The notes beneath the pieces are model-generated. The model had not been told where the DNA came from. It saw only the letters and a program-made list of their open reading frames with translations, and ran no database searches. DNA of 64,000 bases. It comes from Melioribacteraceae bacterium (GTDB lineage: Bacteria; Bacteroidota; Ignavibacteria; Ignavibacteriales; Melioribacteraceae). The stretch covers positions 62,001 through 126,000 of the forward strand of contig BQMY01000078.1 in assembly GCA_022181065.1 (NCBI GenBank), read 5' to 3'. Within the stretch, counting starts at the first letter, position 1, and each line of letters begins with the position of its first letter. Positions 24,129 to 33,674 of this stretch are shown here, one piece after another. A program made the translations under genes and the position numbers.

Positions 24129-26489
24129 ATGAAACTTGGAAGCATTTTGATTGTCATGCTTTTACTATTTCATTTACCGGTTTCAGGGCAGAATAATACA
24201 ATCGATATGAGCGGATTTGTATTTGATAAGGAAACCGGTGAAGCGTTAGTAGGAGCCAACGTTTTTATCAAGGAACTTAATTACGGTGGGAGTACAAATA
24301 TCAGTGGATATTTTGTTATTCCTGATATTCCCAAAGGTAAATATACTTTGGTTTGCAGCTATATCGGTTTCCGAACTTTCTCAAAAGTTTATGAAACGGT
24401 TGAAAACTGTGACGGTTGTATCACCATTGAACTTGAATCCGAGGCACTCCAGACTGAAGAAGTTGTTGTTTCAGCCGATTCAATAAACACAATCGACAAG
24501 TTGTTCATCAAACCGGTATCAAAAATAAATTTAACACCGGCTCAGATAAATCAGATACCAAAAGTAGTAGAAGCAGATTTACTCAGAGCCTTGCAGACAA
24601 TGCCCGGAATAGTTAGCCTTTCCGACTTCTCTTCCGCACTGTATGTCCGTGGAGGAACACCCGATCAGAACCTTTATCTGATTGATGGTACAGATGTCTA
24701 TAATCCTGAACATGCGTTCGGGATATTTTCTACTTTTAATACAAACGCCATAAAAAAAGTTGAAATTTCGAAAGGTGGATTCGGAGCTGAATATGGTGGA
24801 CGATTATCCTCTGTTCTCGATGTAACCAATCTTGATGGTAACAGAAATAATTTCGAAGGTGTTTTTAATCTTTCGTTACTCTCCGCATCAACCACGTTGC
24901 AAACCCCGATTGGCTCAATAGGCTCGCTTTCAGGTTCGTTCAGGAGAACTTATATCGACCAGACTCTTGCGAAGGCTATTGACGATGTGCCTGATTATTA
25001 TTTCTACGATACAAACCTCAAGGCGTTTTTTGATCTGGGAAAGAAGGACAAGCTTACGATAAGTTTTTTTAATAGCCTCGATGATCTCGATTTTTCCCTC
25101 GATAAAGATGCGGAGGAGTCACTGAGTTTCCTTTATGATTGGGGGAACACCACCGCAAGTGTTAACTGGAAGCATATTTTCAGCTCAAAACTTTTCGCAA
25201 GTTTTTGGGTGACAGGTAGCAGATTTGAATCAAACTTTGATTTTGAGGCGGTTAGTTTAGCCGAAGAAAATTATTTGAGCGATTATGCGTTCAAGGCCGC
25301 TGCAGAGTACTACTACTCTACTGAAATGACATTCAAATTTGGCGCAGAACAAAAAGTGCTGCATGAACGTTATGACCAGATTAGTAATCAGCAGTTAATT
25401 CAGATTGAAAACAACAGACAACATTCCACGGCATACGCCAGCGCGGTCTGGAAACCACTTCCCGTTTGGAATATTGAAGGTGGTGTTCGGATGAATTATT
25501 TCAACACAGATACAACATTTTTAAATATTGAGCCCCGGTTTTCTCTTAAATACCGATTGACAGAGAATTCAAATCTGAAATTCGCGACAGGATATTATCA
25601 TCAATATCTGAACAGAATCCAGCGTTTATTCTTCTCAAGTATTTGGGCAACCGCAAATAAATATAATGACGAATCCTCATCCTGGCACTTTATTCTCGGT
25701 TATCAGAGAGCTATCGCCGGTGATCTTGAATTTGAGATTGAAACTTACTTCAAGAATTATGACAACATATATCAGTATAATGAAAATGTGGCAACTGATA
25801 TCAAACCATCCTACTACGATAACAACGGTCGTCCGGTTTACACTACAACGAATAATGTATTCAAAAGTGGTGATGGTAAATCATACGGTATCGAGTTTTT
25901 ATTAAGAAAAGACAAAGGCGCCCTGACCGGATGGGTCTCCTATGCCTTGTCGAGAACCGAATATGAATTCGGCAGACAAAATCAGGGTGATGCGTTTGTG
26001 CCGCGTCATGACAGATCGCATGTCGTGAATGGTGTTATGAATGTTGACCTGGATAATGTGTGGAATGAATTTTCGGGTGACGCGTTTGAAACGGATGACA
26101 GTAAATGGACTTTAGGCCTGAACTTTATTTATGCTTCAGGTCAGCCTATTACCGTTCCCGGCTCAGCCTATTATATTAATACACTCCCTGACTGGAATTC
26201 TCTCACGGGCGGTGCTGACAGTTCTCCCGGTTACGGATTATATCCTGCCGCTATTAACAGTTACCGACTCCCGGATTATATCAGAATGGATGTTAGTGTA
26301 ACGTATGAAAAAGATTACGGCAGCTGGTCTATTGCTCCTTATCTCCAGATATTCAATATAGGGAACAGGGGAAATACCTGGTTTATCCAGTATAATGAAG
26401 AATTTGAAAATGGCGCGCTAAAACAGGAAATAGAAAAAGTTAATATGCTGCCATTGTTACCGTCACTTGGTGTAACTATAAAATTTTAA
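24129..26489 (+). CDS. TonB-dependent receptor with carboxypeptidase-regulatory-like N-terminal domain
   Basis: 786-residue outer-membrane transporter. Signal peptide 1-20 (ending VSGQ), then a CarboxypepD_reg-like beta-sandwich at about 28-115 (GFVFDKETGEALVGANVFI ... KGKYTLVCSYIGF), then the plug domain at about 130-245 with YVRGGTPDQNLYLIDG and VEISKGGFGAEYGGRLSSV, and finally the barrel. This layout is typical of Bacteroidota receptors for oligosaccharides, peptides or metal complexes. A lipoprotein of the DUF4249 type follows 9 bp later, a pairing often seen in this group. No SusD is present. The substrate cannot be inferred. Confidence 0.92.
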   Translation: MKLGSILIVMLLLFHLPVSGQNNTIDMSGFVFDKETGEALVGANVFIKELNYGGSTNISGYFVIPDIPKGKYTLVCSYIGFRTFSKVYETVENCDGCITIELESEALQTEEVVVSADSINTIDKLFIKPVSKINLTPAQINQIPKVVEADLLRALQTMPGIVSLSDFSSALYVRGGTPDQNLYLIDGTDVYNPEHAFGIFSTFNTNAIKKVEISKGGFGAEYGGRLSSVLDVTNLDGNRNNFEGVFNLSLLSASTTLQTPIGSIGSLSGSFRRTYIDQTLAKAIDDVPDYYFYDTNLKAFFDLGKKDKLTISFFNSLDDLDFSLDKDAEESLSFLYDWGNTTASVNWKHIFSSKLFASFWVTGSRFESNFDFEAVSLAEENYLSDYAFKAAAEYYYSTEMTFKFGAEQKVLHERYDQISNQQLIQIENNRQHSTAYASAVWKPLPVWNIEGGVRMNYFNTDTTFLNIEPRFSLKYRLTENSNLKFATGYYHQYLNRIQRLFFSSIWATANKYNDESSSWHFILGYQRAIAGDLEFEIETYFKNYDNIYQYNENVATDIKPSYYDNNGRPVYTTTNNVFKSGDGKSYGIEFLLRKDKGALTGWVSYALSRTEYEFGRQNQGDAFVPRHDRSHVVNGVMNVDLDNVWNEFSGDAFETDDSKWTLGLNFIYASGQPITVPGSAYYINTLPDWNSLTGGADSSPGYGLYPAAINSYRLPDYIRMDVSVTYEKDYGSWSIAPYLQIFNIGNRGNTWFIQYNEEFENGALKQEIEKVNMLPLLPSLGVTIKF

Positions 26490-26498
26490 GGTGAAAAA

Positions 26499-27365
26499 AT
26501 GAAGAAGTTAGTTTTGTTTTTATTATTAGCTCTATTCGTAACCGCCTGCGGTGACCCGGCAGTTGATGTTCAGGAGGTTGAGTACAGACCCAGGATCACT
26601 GTTGAGGCATATGTATATCCCGGCGAGCAGATTAAAGATATTGTATTAACCAGAAACTTTGAACTTGAGCAGCCAATTGATACCGCCGCAATTCTCCTGC
26701 TTCCTAATGTTAATCAGGTTAACGCTACAATAAATGGTGTACCGCTTGTATTTGATCCTTCAACATTCACCTACTATACAAATATTATTGGTGATTATAA
26801 CACTTCGTATGAACTGAAAGTAAGTGCCAGAATTGATGGAATTGATCTGGAAACCAGCGCGGTAACAACAACTCCTTCCCCCGGTTTTGATTTACTCGAT
26901 AATGATCTCGGGGATTTAATTTACAGAGAAAATCCGGCGAATATCAAATTTACTCCTTCTCCGGGAACTGATTTTTACGCGTTTTCGATCAGGGCTGAAA
27001 ATGCCACTCTCGATAATTTTATTTACGATAATCCATTTATCCCTGATCTCACCAGAGAAGATCTGGAGGATACATTTAATGATTTCAGATATCAGTATAA
27101 TCTGCTCATTAATGTGGATTCTTATTCATCTGTTCCTCTCGAGTATGAAGTACTTGGTCTTGATACATGGTTTTACAGCAACTATTCTGTAATCGTTTAT
27201 GCGGGTGATAAAAATTTCAAGGATTTTGTGTTAACTGCCAAGCAGGTTCAACAACCTGATGGTAATTTTATAGAACCGGCATTCCACCTTGAAGGTGACG
27301 GAATTGGAGTTTTCGCGTCGGCGGTTCGTGATACGCTCACTTTTAATTTGCTGCAAAATAATTGA
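26499..27365 (+). CDS. DUF4249-type outer-membrane lipoprotein
   Basis: 288-residue lipoprotein; the lipobox ends at Cys17 (LFVTAC). After it comes a beta-rich domain with the DUF4249 pattern: RITVEAYVYPGEQIKDIVLT near residues 32-52, then a DTAAILLLPNVNQV-type segment and TYYTN. DUF4249 proteins are usually encoded next to TonB-dependent receptors and probably assist uptake at the outer membrane. It is shorter than many family members. Start: AAGGTG lies 6 nt before the ATG. Confidence 0.8.
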   Translation: MKKLVLFLLLALFVTACGDPAVDVQEVEYRPRITVEAYVYPGEQIKDIVLTRNFELEQPIDTAAILLLPNVNQVNATINGVPLVFDPSTFTYYTNIIGDYNTSYELKVSARIDGIDLETSAVTTTPSPGFDLLDNDLGDLIYRENPANIKFTPSPGTDFYAFSIRAENATLDNFIYDNPFIPDLTREDLEDTFNDFRYQYNLLINVDSYSSVPLEYEVLGLDTWFYSNYSVIVYAGDKNFKDFVLTAKQVQQPDGNFIEPAFHLEGDGIGVFASAVRDTLTFNLLQNN

Positions 27366-27373
27366 TTTTAAGT

Positions 27374-27399
27374 AGCCGGAGAGAGAAATTTCTCCGGCT
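27374..27399 (+). terminator. Hairpin after the receptor/lipoprotein pair
   Basis: 9-bp stem AGCCGGAGA/TCTCCGGCT with an 8-nt loop, 8 nt after the DUF4249 stop. The following sequence is T-rich but not a clean T-tract, so termination may be partial. Confidence 0.6.
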
Positions 27400-27497
27400 T
27401 AATAATTTGTTCTTTCTCGTTGTTAGAACTTTTAAGTAATTGTTAAAACAGTTAAATTGCCAGTAGTTCAAATTTAATTGAGAATTATGAGGTAAAA

Positions 27498-28592
27498 TTG
27501 TCTTTAGATAAAGACTTTATTGAAATTGAAGAAAAAGTTACTGCTAACCTTGATGAATTAAGTATTTCACAAGTGCCCGGAGCGCAATACGTAGTCGTTA
27601 ACAAGGATAGAGCAATTTTTGAGTATGCCGGTGGATTTTCTGATGTGAAAAACCAGAAGCTGATGGATGGTCAGACCACCATGATGTGTTATTCACTCAC
27701 AAAAACTTTTACCGCTGCAGCGATTCTGCAACTTGTTGAACAGGGAAAAGTAGAGCTCGATAAAACTGTTGAAGAATACTGCCCGGCGCTTCCGTATGAC
27801 AGGCATATAACACCACGAAATTTATTAAGTCATACTTCAGGAATACCAAATCCGATTCCGTTAAAATGGGCTCATTTAGCTTCAGAGCACACAGAGTTTG
27901 ACGAAGAATCGGCACTCGATAATCTATTGGCGAAACATATGCTGACCAAGTCGAAGCCGGGGGAAAAATTCTTATACTCAAATTTGGGCTACTGGCTTCT
28001 TGGAAAAATAATAGAAAAAGTATCCGGTTTCAGTTACCCAGAATATATGAAGCTTAACTTGCTGAAGCAGATAGGACTTTTCTCCGCGGATATAGATTTT
28101 GTTATTAATGATAATGCAAAACACGCAAAGGGTTATCTTACCAAAATAAGTTTTATGAATGCTTTCAAGTTTTTGCTCCTGGATAATAAATTAATCGGTA
28201 AAGGTGAAAGCAGATGGACGACCTTTAATAACCATTATGTTAATGGTCCGGCGTTTGGCGGACTTATAGGTTCAGCTCGCTCACTATCCCGATTTTTGTA
28301 TGATCAGCTGCAGGATAAGCCTGTTATTTTTTCATCTGATATGAAAAAACTCTTTTTTGAACAGCAGAAAACTAAAGATGGCAGTCCGATAAACATGACT
28401 CTCGGCTGGCACATCAAAGAAGAGGAAGGACTTAAATATTATTATAAAGAAGGTGGGGGCGCCGGATTTAAATCTGAAATGCGTATCTATCCCGATAAGG
28501 GTATCGGATCAATAATCATGGTGAACAGAACCAAATTTAATACAGCATCTGTGCTAAATAAAACAGACGCGGAATTTTTTAGATATGGATAG
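27498..28592 (+). CDS. Serine hydrolase, class C beta-lactamase/DD-peptidase family
   Basis: 364-residue member of the beta-lactamase/penicillin-binding-protein superfamily (EstB/PBP4*-like). The catalytic SxxK motif is Ser66-Leu-Thr-Lys69 and the second motif YSN is at 160-162. The third region is GGGAGFKSEM in place of KTG. No signal peptide is visible, so it may be a cytoplasmic esterase or peptidase instead of an antibiotic-resistance enzyme. Start is TTG 27498, 6 nt after GAGG. The next gene, a small barrel, follows after 3 bp. Confidence 0.88.
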   Translation: MSLDKDFIEIEEKVTANLDELSISQVPGAQYVVVNKDRAIFEYAGGFSDVKNQKLMDGQTTMMCYSLTKTFTAAAILQLVEQGKVELDKTVEEYCPALPYDRHITPRNLLSHTSGIPNPIPLKWAHLASEHTEFDEESALDNLLAKHMLTKSKPGEKFLYSNLGYWLLGKIIEKVSGFSYPEYMKLNLLKQIGLFSADIDFVINDNAKHAKGYLTKISFMNAFKFLLLDNKLIGKGESRWTTFNNHYVNGPAFGGLIGSARSLSRFLYDQLQDKPVIFSSDMKKLFFEQQKTKDGSPINMTLGWHIKEEEGLKYYYKEGGGAGFKSEMRIYPDKGIGSIIMVNRTKFNTASVLNKTDAEFFRYG

Positions 28593-28595
28593 AAT

Positions 28596-29189
28596 ATGAA
28601 AAAAATTGTAATACTTATTGTTTTTCTTTTTTCAAGTATGCTGTTTGCTCAACAGGAAACATTGTTAAGAGACGGTCATATTGAGCATGGAGGTTTTGGT
28701 GGTCCTGTTGTTAAATTCGCGCAGGTTAAAGGTGAGTTTGGTCTGCTTGTAGGCGGTAGAGGCGGCTGGCTGATAAATCACAGTTTTGTTCTGGGTGGTG
28801 GTGGATATGGTCTAACAAACAATATTAAAACGGATATAAATATTAACGGAAGCACGCGACGCGTTCAATATGGTTACGGTGGTGTTTATCTCGCCCACTT
28901 TTTTGACCCTTATAAAATTGTTCATGTGAATATCGGATTGCTGATCGGTGCCGGAGCAACTAATATATCGGATGGTGACTATTTTGATAATGAAGGCACA
29001 TTTGATAATTCAGATTCATTTTTCGCTCTGGAACCTGAAGTTTCTCTCGATCTCAATGTAACCAGCTTTTTCAGGGTAGGTGCCGGCATTTCGTATTTAT
29101 ATGTTTCAGGAGTGGACAGATACGGTCTCGAAGATTCCGATTTTTCAGGCCCTTCACTATTTCTGGATTTTAAATTCGGTAAATTTTAA
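28596..29189 (+). CDS. Small outer-membrane beta-barrel protein
   Basis: 197 residues with signal peptide 1-19 (ending LFAQ) and alternating amphipathic strands rich in Gly and aromatic residues ([21 protein letters not shown], then [12 protein letters not shown] and [15 protein letters not shown]), finishing with an aromatic strand (FLDFKFGKF). This is typical of 8-stranded OmpA/OmpW-like barrels. No specific family is recognised. It is 3 bp downstream of the serine hydrolase; its stop shares the TTAA quartet with the convergent mutase-subunit gene. Confidence 0.75.
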   Translation: MKKIVILIVFLFSSMLFAQQETLLRDGHIEHGGFGGPVVKFAQVKGEFGLLVGGRGGWLINHSFVLGGGGYGLTNNIKTDININGSTRRVQYGYGGVYLAHFFDPYKIVHVNIGLLIGAGATNISDGDYFDNEGTFDNSDSFFALEPEVSLDLNVTSFFRVGAGISYLYVSGVDRYGLEDSDFSGPSLFLDFKFGKF

Positions 29190-29602
29190 CTGATATCAAC
29201 TCTGGGATGTACCTCAACCCAATTTTTAAGAAAACTTATAATTTCGGTTGTTGGAGCTCCCGGAGTGAATATCTCGCCTACACCCATTTCTTTAAGTTTT
29301 TTTATGTCCTGCTCGGGGACAATTCCACCACCGAATAACAGTACATCATCCAATCCTTCTTTATTCATAAGATTTTTGATTTTAGGAAATATTGTCATGT
29401 GGGCACCTGAAAGAATACTTATCCCAATCGCGTCAACATCTTCCTGAATCGCGGCTTCAACAATCATTTTGGCGGTTTGCCGGAGGCCTGTATAAATCAC
29501 TTCCATACCGGCATCTCTCAGAGCGGCGGCAACAACTTTCGCGCCTCTGTCATGACCGTCAAGTCCGGCTTTAGCAACCAGTACCCTGATTTTGCGTTCC
29601 AT
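29186..29602 (-). CDS. Stand-alone cobalamin-binding subunit of a methylmalonyl-CoA-type mutase
   Basis: 138-residue B12-binding protein. The base-off/His-on cobalamin motif is Asp15-x-His17-x-x-Gly20 (DGHDRG), with the later GISILSGAH and LFGGGIVP segments that close the corrin pocket. It corresponds to the C-terminal domain of methylmalonyl-CoA mutase, here as a separate small subunit as in archaea and some bacteria. Such subunits pair with a separate catalytic chain to isomerise methylmalonyl-CoA to succinyl-CoA or a related acyl-CoA. No large subunit or MeaB-type chaperone is encoded in this window, so the partner must lie elsewhere. Confidence 0.9.
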   Translation of the reverse strand: MERKIRVLVAKAGLDGHDRGAKVVAAALRDAGMEVIYTGLRQTAKMIVEAAIQEDVDAIGISILSGAHMTIFPKIKNLMNKEGLDDVLLFGGGIVPEQDIKKLKEMGVGEIFTPGAPTTEIISFLKNWVEVHPRVDIS

Positions 29603-29713
29603 CTTTTCCTCTTCAAATGTTCATTTTGAATTTATAAAATATGAAGATATATAACAATGATTTATAAGACTAACAGTCCAATTAGGGGCTAAAAAAGATG
29701 TGCAAAGTTTAAA

Positions 29714-30481
29714 TTATGCAAATAAATTATCTTTAATGTGGCGCTCGTAATATTTTCTTACACGTTCAAGGTCTTCGGGAGTATCTACAGATATGGATTC
29801 GAAGTCTGTAATGACAATTTTTAATTTGTAGCCATGTTCAAGCATTCTAAGTTGTTCAAGTTTTTCTGCTTCCTCGAGATCGGTTTTTTCGAGATTTGTA
29901 AAATCGAGCAGTGCATCGCGCCTGTAAACATAAAGTCCGATATGTTTGTAGATATCAGCTTGTTTGATTTTCGCAAGATTGCTTTTCGCATCACGTACAA
30001 ACGGTATTGAGGAGCGCGAAAAATAGAGCGCGAAGTTGTTATAATCAAAGACTACTTTGGGAATTGAATTTGATTTATACTCTTCAACGGTTTCAATTTT
30101 TTTGGCTAAAGTTGAAACCTGAACTTTCGGATCGAAAAGTAATGGTTCGATAGCTTCATCAATCATTCTACCGGGAATGAAAGGTTCATCACCCTGGATG
30201 TTTACAATTATTTCAGCGTTGTAGAGGTCTTTCGCAACGTGGGCTATTCTGTCGGAGCCGGTAGCGATATCATTGGGTGTCATATGAACTCGCGCGCCAA
30301 ACTCTTTTACCTTTTCGAAAAGCTTTTCATCATCCACCGCGATGATAACTTCATCAATCAGTTTGGATCTGCAGGCAGATTCGTAAGTCCATTGTATCAT
30401 TGGTTTGCCGCCAATTTCCGCGAGAGGTTTACCCATCAGACGTGAAGAACCAAATCGCGCGGGGATTACGCCAATAATCAT
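29714..30481 (-). CDS. kdsB: 3-deoxy-manno-octulosonate cytidylyltransferase (CMP-KDO synthetase)
   Basis: 255-residue enzyme that activates KDO with CTP to give CMP-KDO for the lipid A inner core. Conserved segments: IPARFGSSRLMGKPL at the N-terminus (CTP loop), VDDEKLF, NIQGDEPFI with the metal-binding Asp, and KHIGLYVYRRDALL; ISVDTPEDLERV closes the enzyme. Length is normal. It starts within the stop of gatC (4-nt ATGA overlap). Its presence fits the lipid A genes at the end of the window. Confidence 0.96.
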   Translation of the reverse strand: MIIGVIPARFGSSRLMGKPLAEIGGKPMIQWTYESACRSKLIDEVIIAVDDEKLFEKVKEFGARVHMTPNDIATGSDRIAHVAKDLYNAEIIVNIQGDEPFIPGRMIDEAIEPLLFDPKVQVSTLAKKIETVEEYKSNSIPKVVFDYNNFALYFSRSSIPFVRDAKSNLAKIKQADIYKHIGLYVYRRDALLDFTNLEKTDLEEAEKLEQLRMLEHGYKLKIVITDFESISVDTPEDLERVRKYYERHIKDNLFA

Positions 30482-30777
30482 TTACCGCTCCCTTTTATGA
30501 CTCGTGGAACAAGAAAATGCTCATCATTCGATTTAGGCGCGTTTTTCAACGCTTTATCACGGTTAAGAGATTCTTTCACAATATCTTCTCTGAATACATT
30601 CTCTTTCTCCATCGGGTGGGTGAGTGGAGAGACATTATCGGTATCCAGTTCGTTCAGCTTTTCCATATATTCGAGGATATTATTCAGCTGTCCGGTATAT
30701 TCTATTTTTTCATCATCAGTTAATCTTAATCGCGCAAGTTTAGCGATATGTTCAACATCTTTAACAGAAACACTCAT
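30478..30777 (-). CDS. gatC: Glutamyl-tRNA(Gln)/Asp-tRNA(Asn) amidotransferase subunit C
   Basis: 99-residue GatC, the small structural subunit of the GatCAB complex that converts misacylated Glu-tRNA(Gln) (and Asp-tRNA(Asn)) to the correct amide. The family pattern is clear: VEHIAKLARLRLTDDEK, LNNILEYMEKLNELDTDNVSPL and a closing HFLVPRVI. GatA and GatB are not in the window. It overlaps kdsB by 4 nt and lies 1 bp after a VWA lipoprotein, a mixed operon. Confidence 0.95.
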   Translation of the reverse strand: MSVSVKDVEHIAKLARLRLTDDEKIEYTGQLNNILEYMEKLNELDTDNVSPLTHPMEKENVFREDIVKESLNRDKALKNAPKSNDEHFLVPRVIKGSGK

Positions 30778-30778
30778 T

Positions 30779-32311
30779 CTATTTTATCTTCACGGTTAAA
30801 AGTTTTGAAACATCATTATTAAAGTCGATCACCACAATTGTGGTTTGCTGCCCTGACGTACCGGTTGCGGTGATCACACCAACGGAATTATCATCAGGAT
30901 CGGGTGCAACTGCCGCAATCGACGTATTTCCACTCTGCCACAAATAGTAGGGCGTGTTATACACCAGATAAGATTTCGCCTGAACGGTTACAGTTTCATT
31001 CTGATTTAACGAAATTTCATTTATACCGTTGGGCAAAGCTGGTGAAGTATTAATATACAAGCCCGGTGAAACAGAGTAAAATCCGTTGGAATTAAATTCA
31101 CCGGTTATGAAAGAATTCGCCCCGGTATAATTGTTATCTTTAATGTATAATCTGAGCAGATGTTTTTCATTTCCTCTTTTAGGGCTAAGATACCGCAAAA
31201 TATAAAAACTGTTCGCGAATTTATCGAGTTCAGCCTGAATTTCAAGAAATTGCTCAGCCACACGGTTAACATCATCTGTAGAGTAGAATCCTGAATTTCC
31301 GAGAATCTCCAGTACAATCGGGTCAATATCATCACCAAGACCAAGAGTATAACACCTTTTTGAACCAAGAGCCGTTAGCGCATCATCAAGTGAGTAGGAA
31401 CCTTGTGTATCGCTGCCATCTGTGAACAATACGATCGCACCCTGAACAATGCCATTAAGGGTAAACGCGTTTGTCCATTTTTCGGAACCGGCGATCACTG
31501 CTCCATACAAATTGGTAGTGTTAAACCCGACTTCAATTGAGTTAATCGCAGCAATTAACGCGGATTTATTCGATGTGAAATCAAGTATCTCTTCCGGCTG
31601 ATCGGAAAACTTGAAGAGTGCAACTTCCTGCTTGGTTGTCATCTCGTTTACAAACGCGATTGCAGCGGTTTTGATTTCATCGAGATCGTTTGTTAAACTG
31701 GCGCTATTATCGAGCATGAGAACAGTTCGAAAAACATAATCAATCTCTTCTTTCTTCTGAATTGAGAGTGCTGATTCGAGGGATGATATCTGTTGATCAT
31801 TTTCAAGTACGACAAACGCGTCTTCGGTGAGGAATTCAATTCCGCCACCCTGAATATCAAGTACCTGAAATAGAATATTAACGTAGCTAGGGAGTTCCGT
31901 TTCGATGGAATATTTCTGCATCACGTATCCATCGAGAGGAGCAGGAGTAGTTTTAGTTGTAAATTCCCAGATTGGCCCTTCAGACAAAGTGCCGTCTGCA
32001 TATTTACCAACAACTTTCCAGAAATATTGAGTATCAAGTAATAGAGAATCTACTGCAATTGATGTAACTGTTGTATCTCTCGCGATAGCGCTGTCTGGTG
32101 GCGAGTTATATCCGAAAAAGACATCAAATCTTTCCAGATCGGGTGCCGCCCATGATAAAGTAACTTTAATCTCGGTTCCTATACTTCCACTCGACGGATT
32201 CGGGTTTGAAGGTACATCCTTATCGGTCGATGTTGATTCAGTAGGCGTATCGAACTGGCAAGAGATAACCGCCAATAATAGAATTAAATATGTTAGAGAT
32301 TTTTTCAGCAT
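30779..32311 (-). CDS. VWA-domain lipoprotein with FnIII-like and Ig-like (BIG2-type) domains
   Basis: About 510 residues. The lipobox ends at a Cys near residue 18 (AVISCQ). Then comes a Thr/Ser-rich linker, a fibronectin III-like domain (about 35-125; VTLSWAAPDLERFDVFFGY), a von Willebrand factor A domain (about 185-370) with a perfect MIDAS start DNSAS and IVLFTDGSDTQG, and a C-terminal BIG2-like Ig domain ending in GVITATGTSGQQTTIVVIDF. Such proteins bind protein or matrix ligands at the cell surface in a metal-dependent way. It is upstream of gatC by 1 bp. Surface display is inferred. Confidence 0.85.
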   Translation of the reverse strand: MLKKSLTYLILLLAVISCQFDTPTESTSTDKDVPSNPNPSSGSIGTEIKVTLSWAAPDLERFDVFFGYNSPPDSAIARDTTVTSIAVDSLLLDTQYFWKVVGKYADGTLSEGPIWEFTTKTTPAPLDGYVMQKYSIETELPSYVNILFQVLDIQGGGIEFLTEDAFVVLENDQQISSLESALSIQKKEEIDYVFRTVLMLDNSASLTNDLDEIKTAAIAFVNEMTTKQEVALFKFSDQPEEILDFTSNKSALIAAINSIEVGFNTTNLYGAVIAGSEKWTNAFTLNGIVQGAIVLFTDGSDTQGSYSLDDALTALGSKRCYTLGLGDDIDPIVLEILGNSGFYSTDDVNRVAEQFLEIQAELDKFANSFYILRYLSPKRGNEKHLLRLYIKDNNYTGANSFITGEFNSNGFYSVSPGLYINTSPALPNGINEISLNQNETVTVQAKSYLVYNTPYYLWQSGNTSIAAVAPDPDDNSVGVITATGTSGQQTTIVVIDFNNDVSKLLTVKIK

Positions 32312-32386
32312 CAATTACAATTTTGTCAAAAAGTTCCAACAAGAATAATACGAAGATTAAATGAGAAAATAAATCGTTAATTAAGC

Positions 32387-33475
32387 TTACAAGGATTCGA
32401 TGTATGCTATCCGCTTTTTAATTGACGGATGGCTGTATGAATACCATTCAACAAGGGGATGAGGTTCTTCATCACCAAGATTTTGTTCATTTAATCTGGT
32501 AAGTGTTGAAATAAACGCCTCTTTTTTATTTGTCATTTTAATTGCGTAGTTATCAGCTTCGTATTCGTATTTTCGCGATAAATAATTCGATAAAGGTGTT
32601 TGTATTATTCCAATCAGCATAGCCCAAATTGAAAGAATTGGAAATGCCGCGATATTTGTTATGCTTTCAAATCCAAACCATGGAAGTGATATTCTGTAGA
32701 GTTCGGCAATCAGCCAGAGCGTTAGAAAGCTGGACAGAGTACCGAAAATCAAATTTTTAACTATATGCTTTTTCGCGTAGTGTCCCATTTCATGAGCGAT
32801 TACAGTTTCAATTTCATCCGGAGTGTAATCTTCGAGCAAAGTATCTCCGAGGATTATTCGTTTGGTTTTCCCAAGTCCGGTGAATGCCGCGTTGGCTTTT
32901 TTAGTGTTTTTACTCATGTCGAACTTGTAAACATTTTTAATCCGCAGCCCCGATTTATCCGCCAGAGCTTTTATCCTTGCGGTAAGCTCTTCATCTTCCA
33001 GAGGCGTTACTTTGTAAAACAAAGGTAAAATTACCACAGGAACGATCTGGGCGAGCACTACAGAAAACAAAAACATTGCTATCGCGAATGGGAGCCACCA
33101 GGTTTCTGTAAACTCGGTAATGAAATAGTAAAACACCATCAGAATCGGTAATCCGATAACTGAACCAACCGCTGCCCCCTTAAGGTTTTCTTTCATCCAG
33201 GCGAAGAATGTTTGGTTTGATAAATCGAATTTATGTTCGATATGGAAAGAAGAATAATAGCTTAAGGGAAACGAGATGATTGATGAAGCAATTCCGGCGA
33301 TCGCTACATATATTATAAATTGTAAATAACCTGAATCTGAATAGGCTGATGCAAATGAAAGCAGTTTTTCACTGTAGCCACTAATAACAAATGCCGAGAG
33401 CAAAAGAAACGAAAATATGCTGCTTGCGATGCTCAGAACAAGTTTTATTCGGTTATATTGTTTATTCTTTGTCAT
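32387..33475 (-). CDS. M48-family (Ste24/CAAX protease-like) membrane zinc metallopeptidase
   Basis: About 362 residues with several transmembrane helices. The zinc motif HEMGH is at about 228-232 and the third ligand Glu lies in KYEYEADNYA. The helices and the SNYLSRKYEYEAD block are typical of Ste24/CAAX prenyl protease 1. The chain is somewhat shorter than the eukaryotic enzymes, lacking part of the N-terminal membrane region. Bacterial members take part in membrane-protein quality control. I use the ATG at 33475; a TTG 9 nt upstream is also possible. It is preceded by a divergent promoter region shared with the moxR operon. Confidence 0.88.
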   Translation of the reverse strand: MTKNKQYNRIKLVLSIASSIFSFLLLSAFVISGYSEKLLSFASAYSDSGYLQFIIYVAIAGIASSIISFPLSYYSSFHIEHKFDLSNQTFFAWMKENLKGAAVGSVIGLPILMVFYYFITEFTETWWLPFAIAMFLFSVVLAQIVPVVILPLFYKVTPLEDEELTARIKALADKSGLRIKNVYKFDMSKNTKKANAAFTGLGKTKRIILGDTLLEDYTPDEIETVIAHEMGHYAKKHIVKNLIFGTLSSFLTLWLIAELYRISLPWFGFESITNIAAFPILSIWAMLIGIIQTPLSNYLSRKYEYEADNYAIKMTNKKEAFISTLTRLNEQNLGDEEPHPLVEWYSYSHPSIKKRIAYIESL

Positions 33476-33530
33476 TACTACCAACTATTTTATGCAATAA
33501 ATATGTATAACAATCATAATCTGAAAATGA

Positions 33531-33562
33531 TTGAATACAAAACTATAATTTTTTTATCTTTA
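33531..33562 (+). promoter_or_regulatory. Candidate Bacteroidota-type promoter of the moxR-bat operon
   Basis: TTG at 33531-33533, 21 nt, then TATCTTTA at 33555-33562, one base off the TAnnTTTG consensus. It lies 113 nt upstream of the likely moxR start, leaving a 5' leader. Confidence 0.45.
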
Positions 33563-33674
33563 GAACTTGTCTAAATTTCTTAAAATTTAACATTTTTTAA
33601 CAATTCAGAGGTGAAACTTTTCACTCCTGATGTTGTAAAATTGCAGAGTTAATAAAATAAACGTGAGGCTGAGA

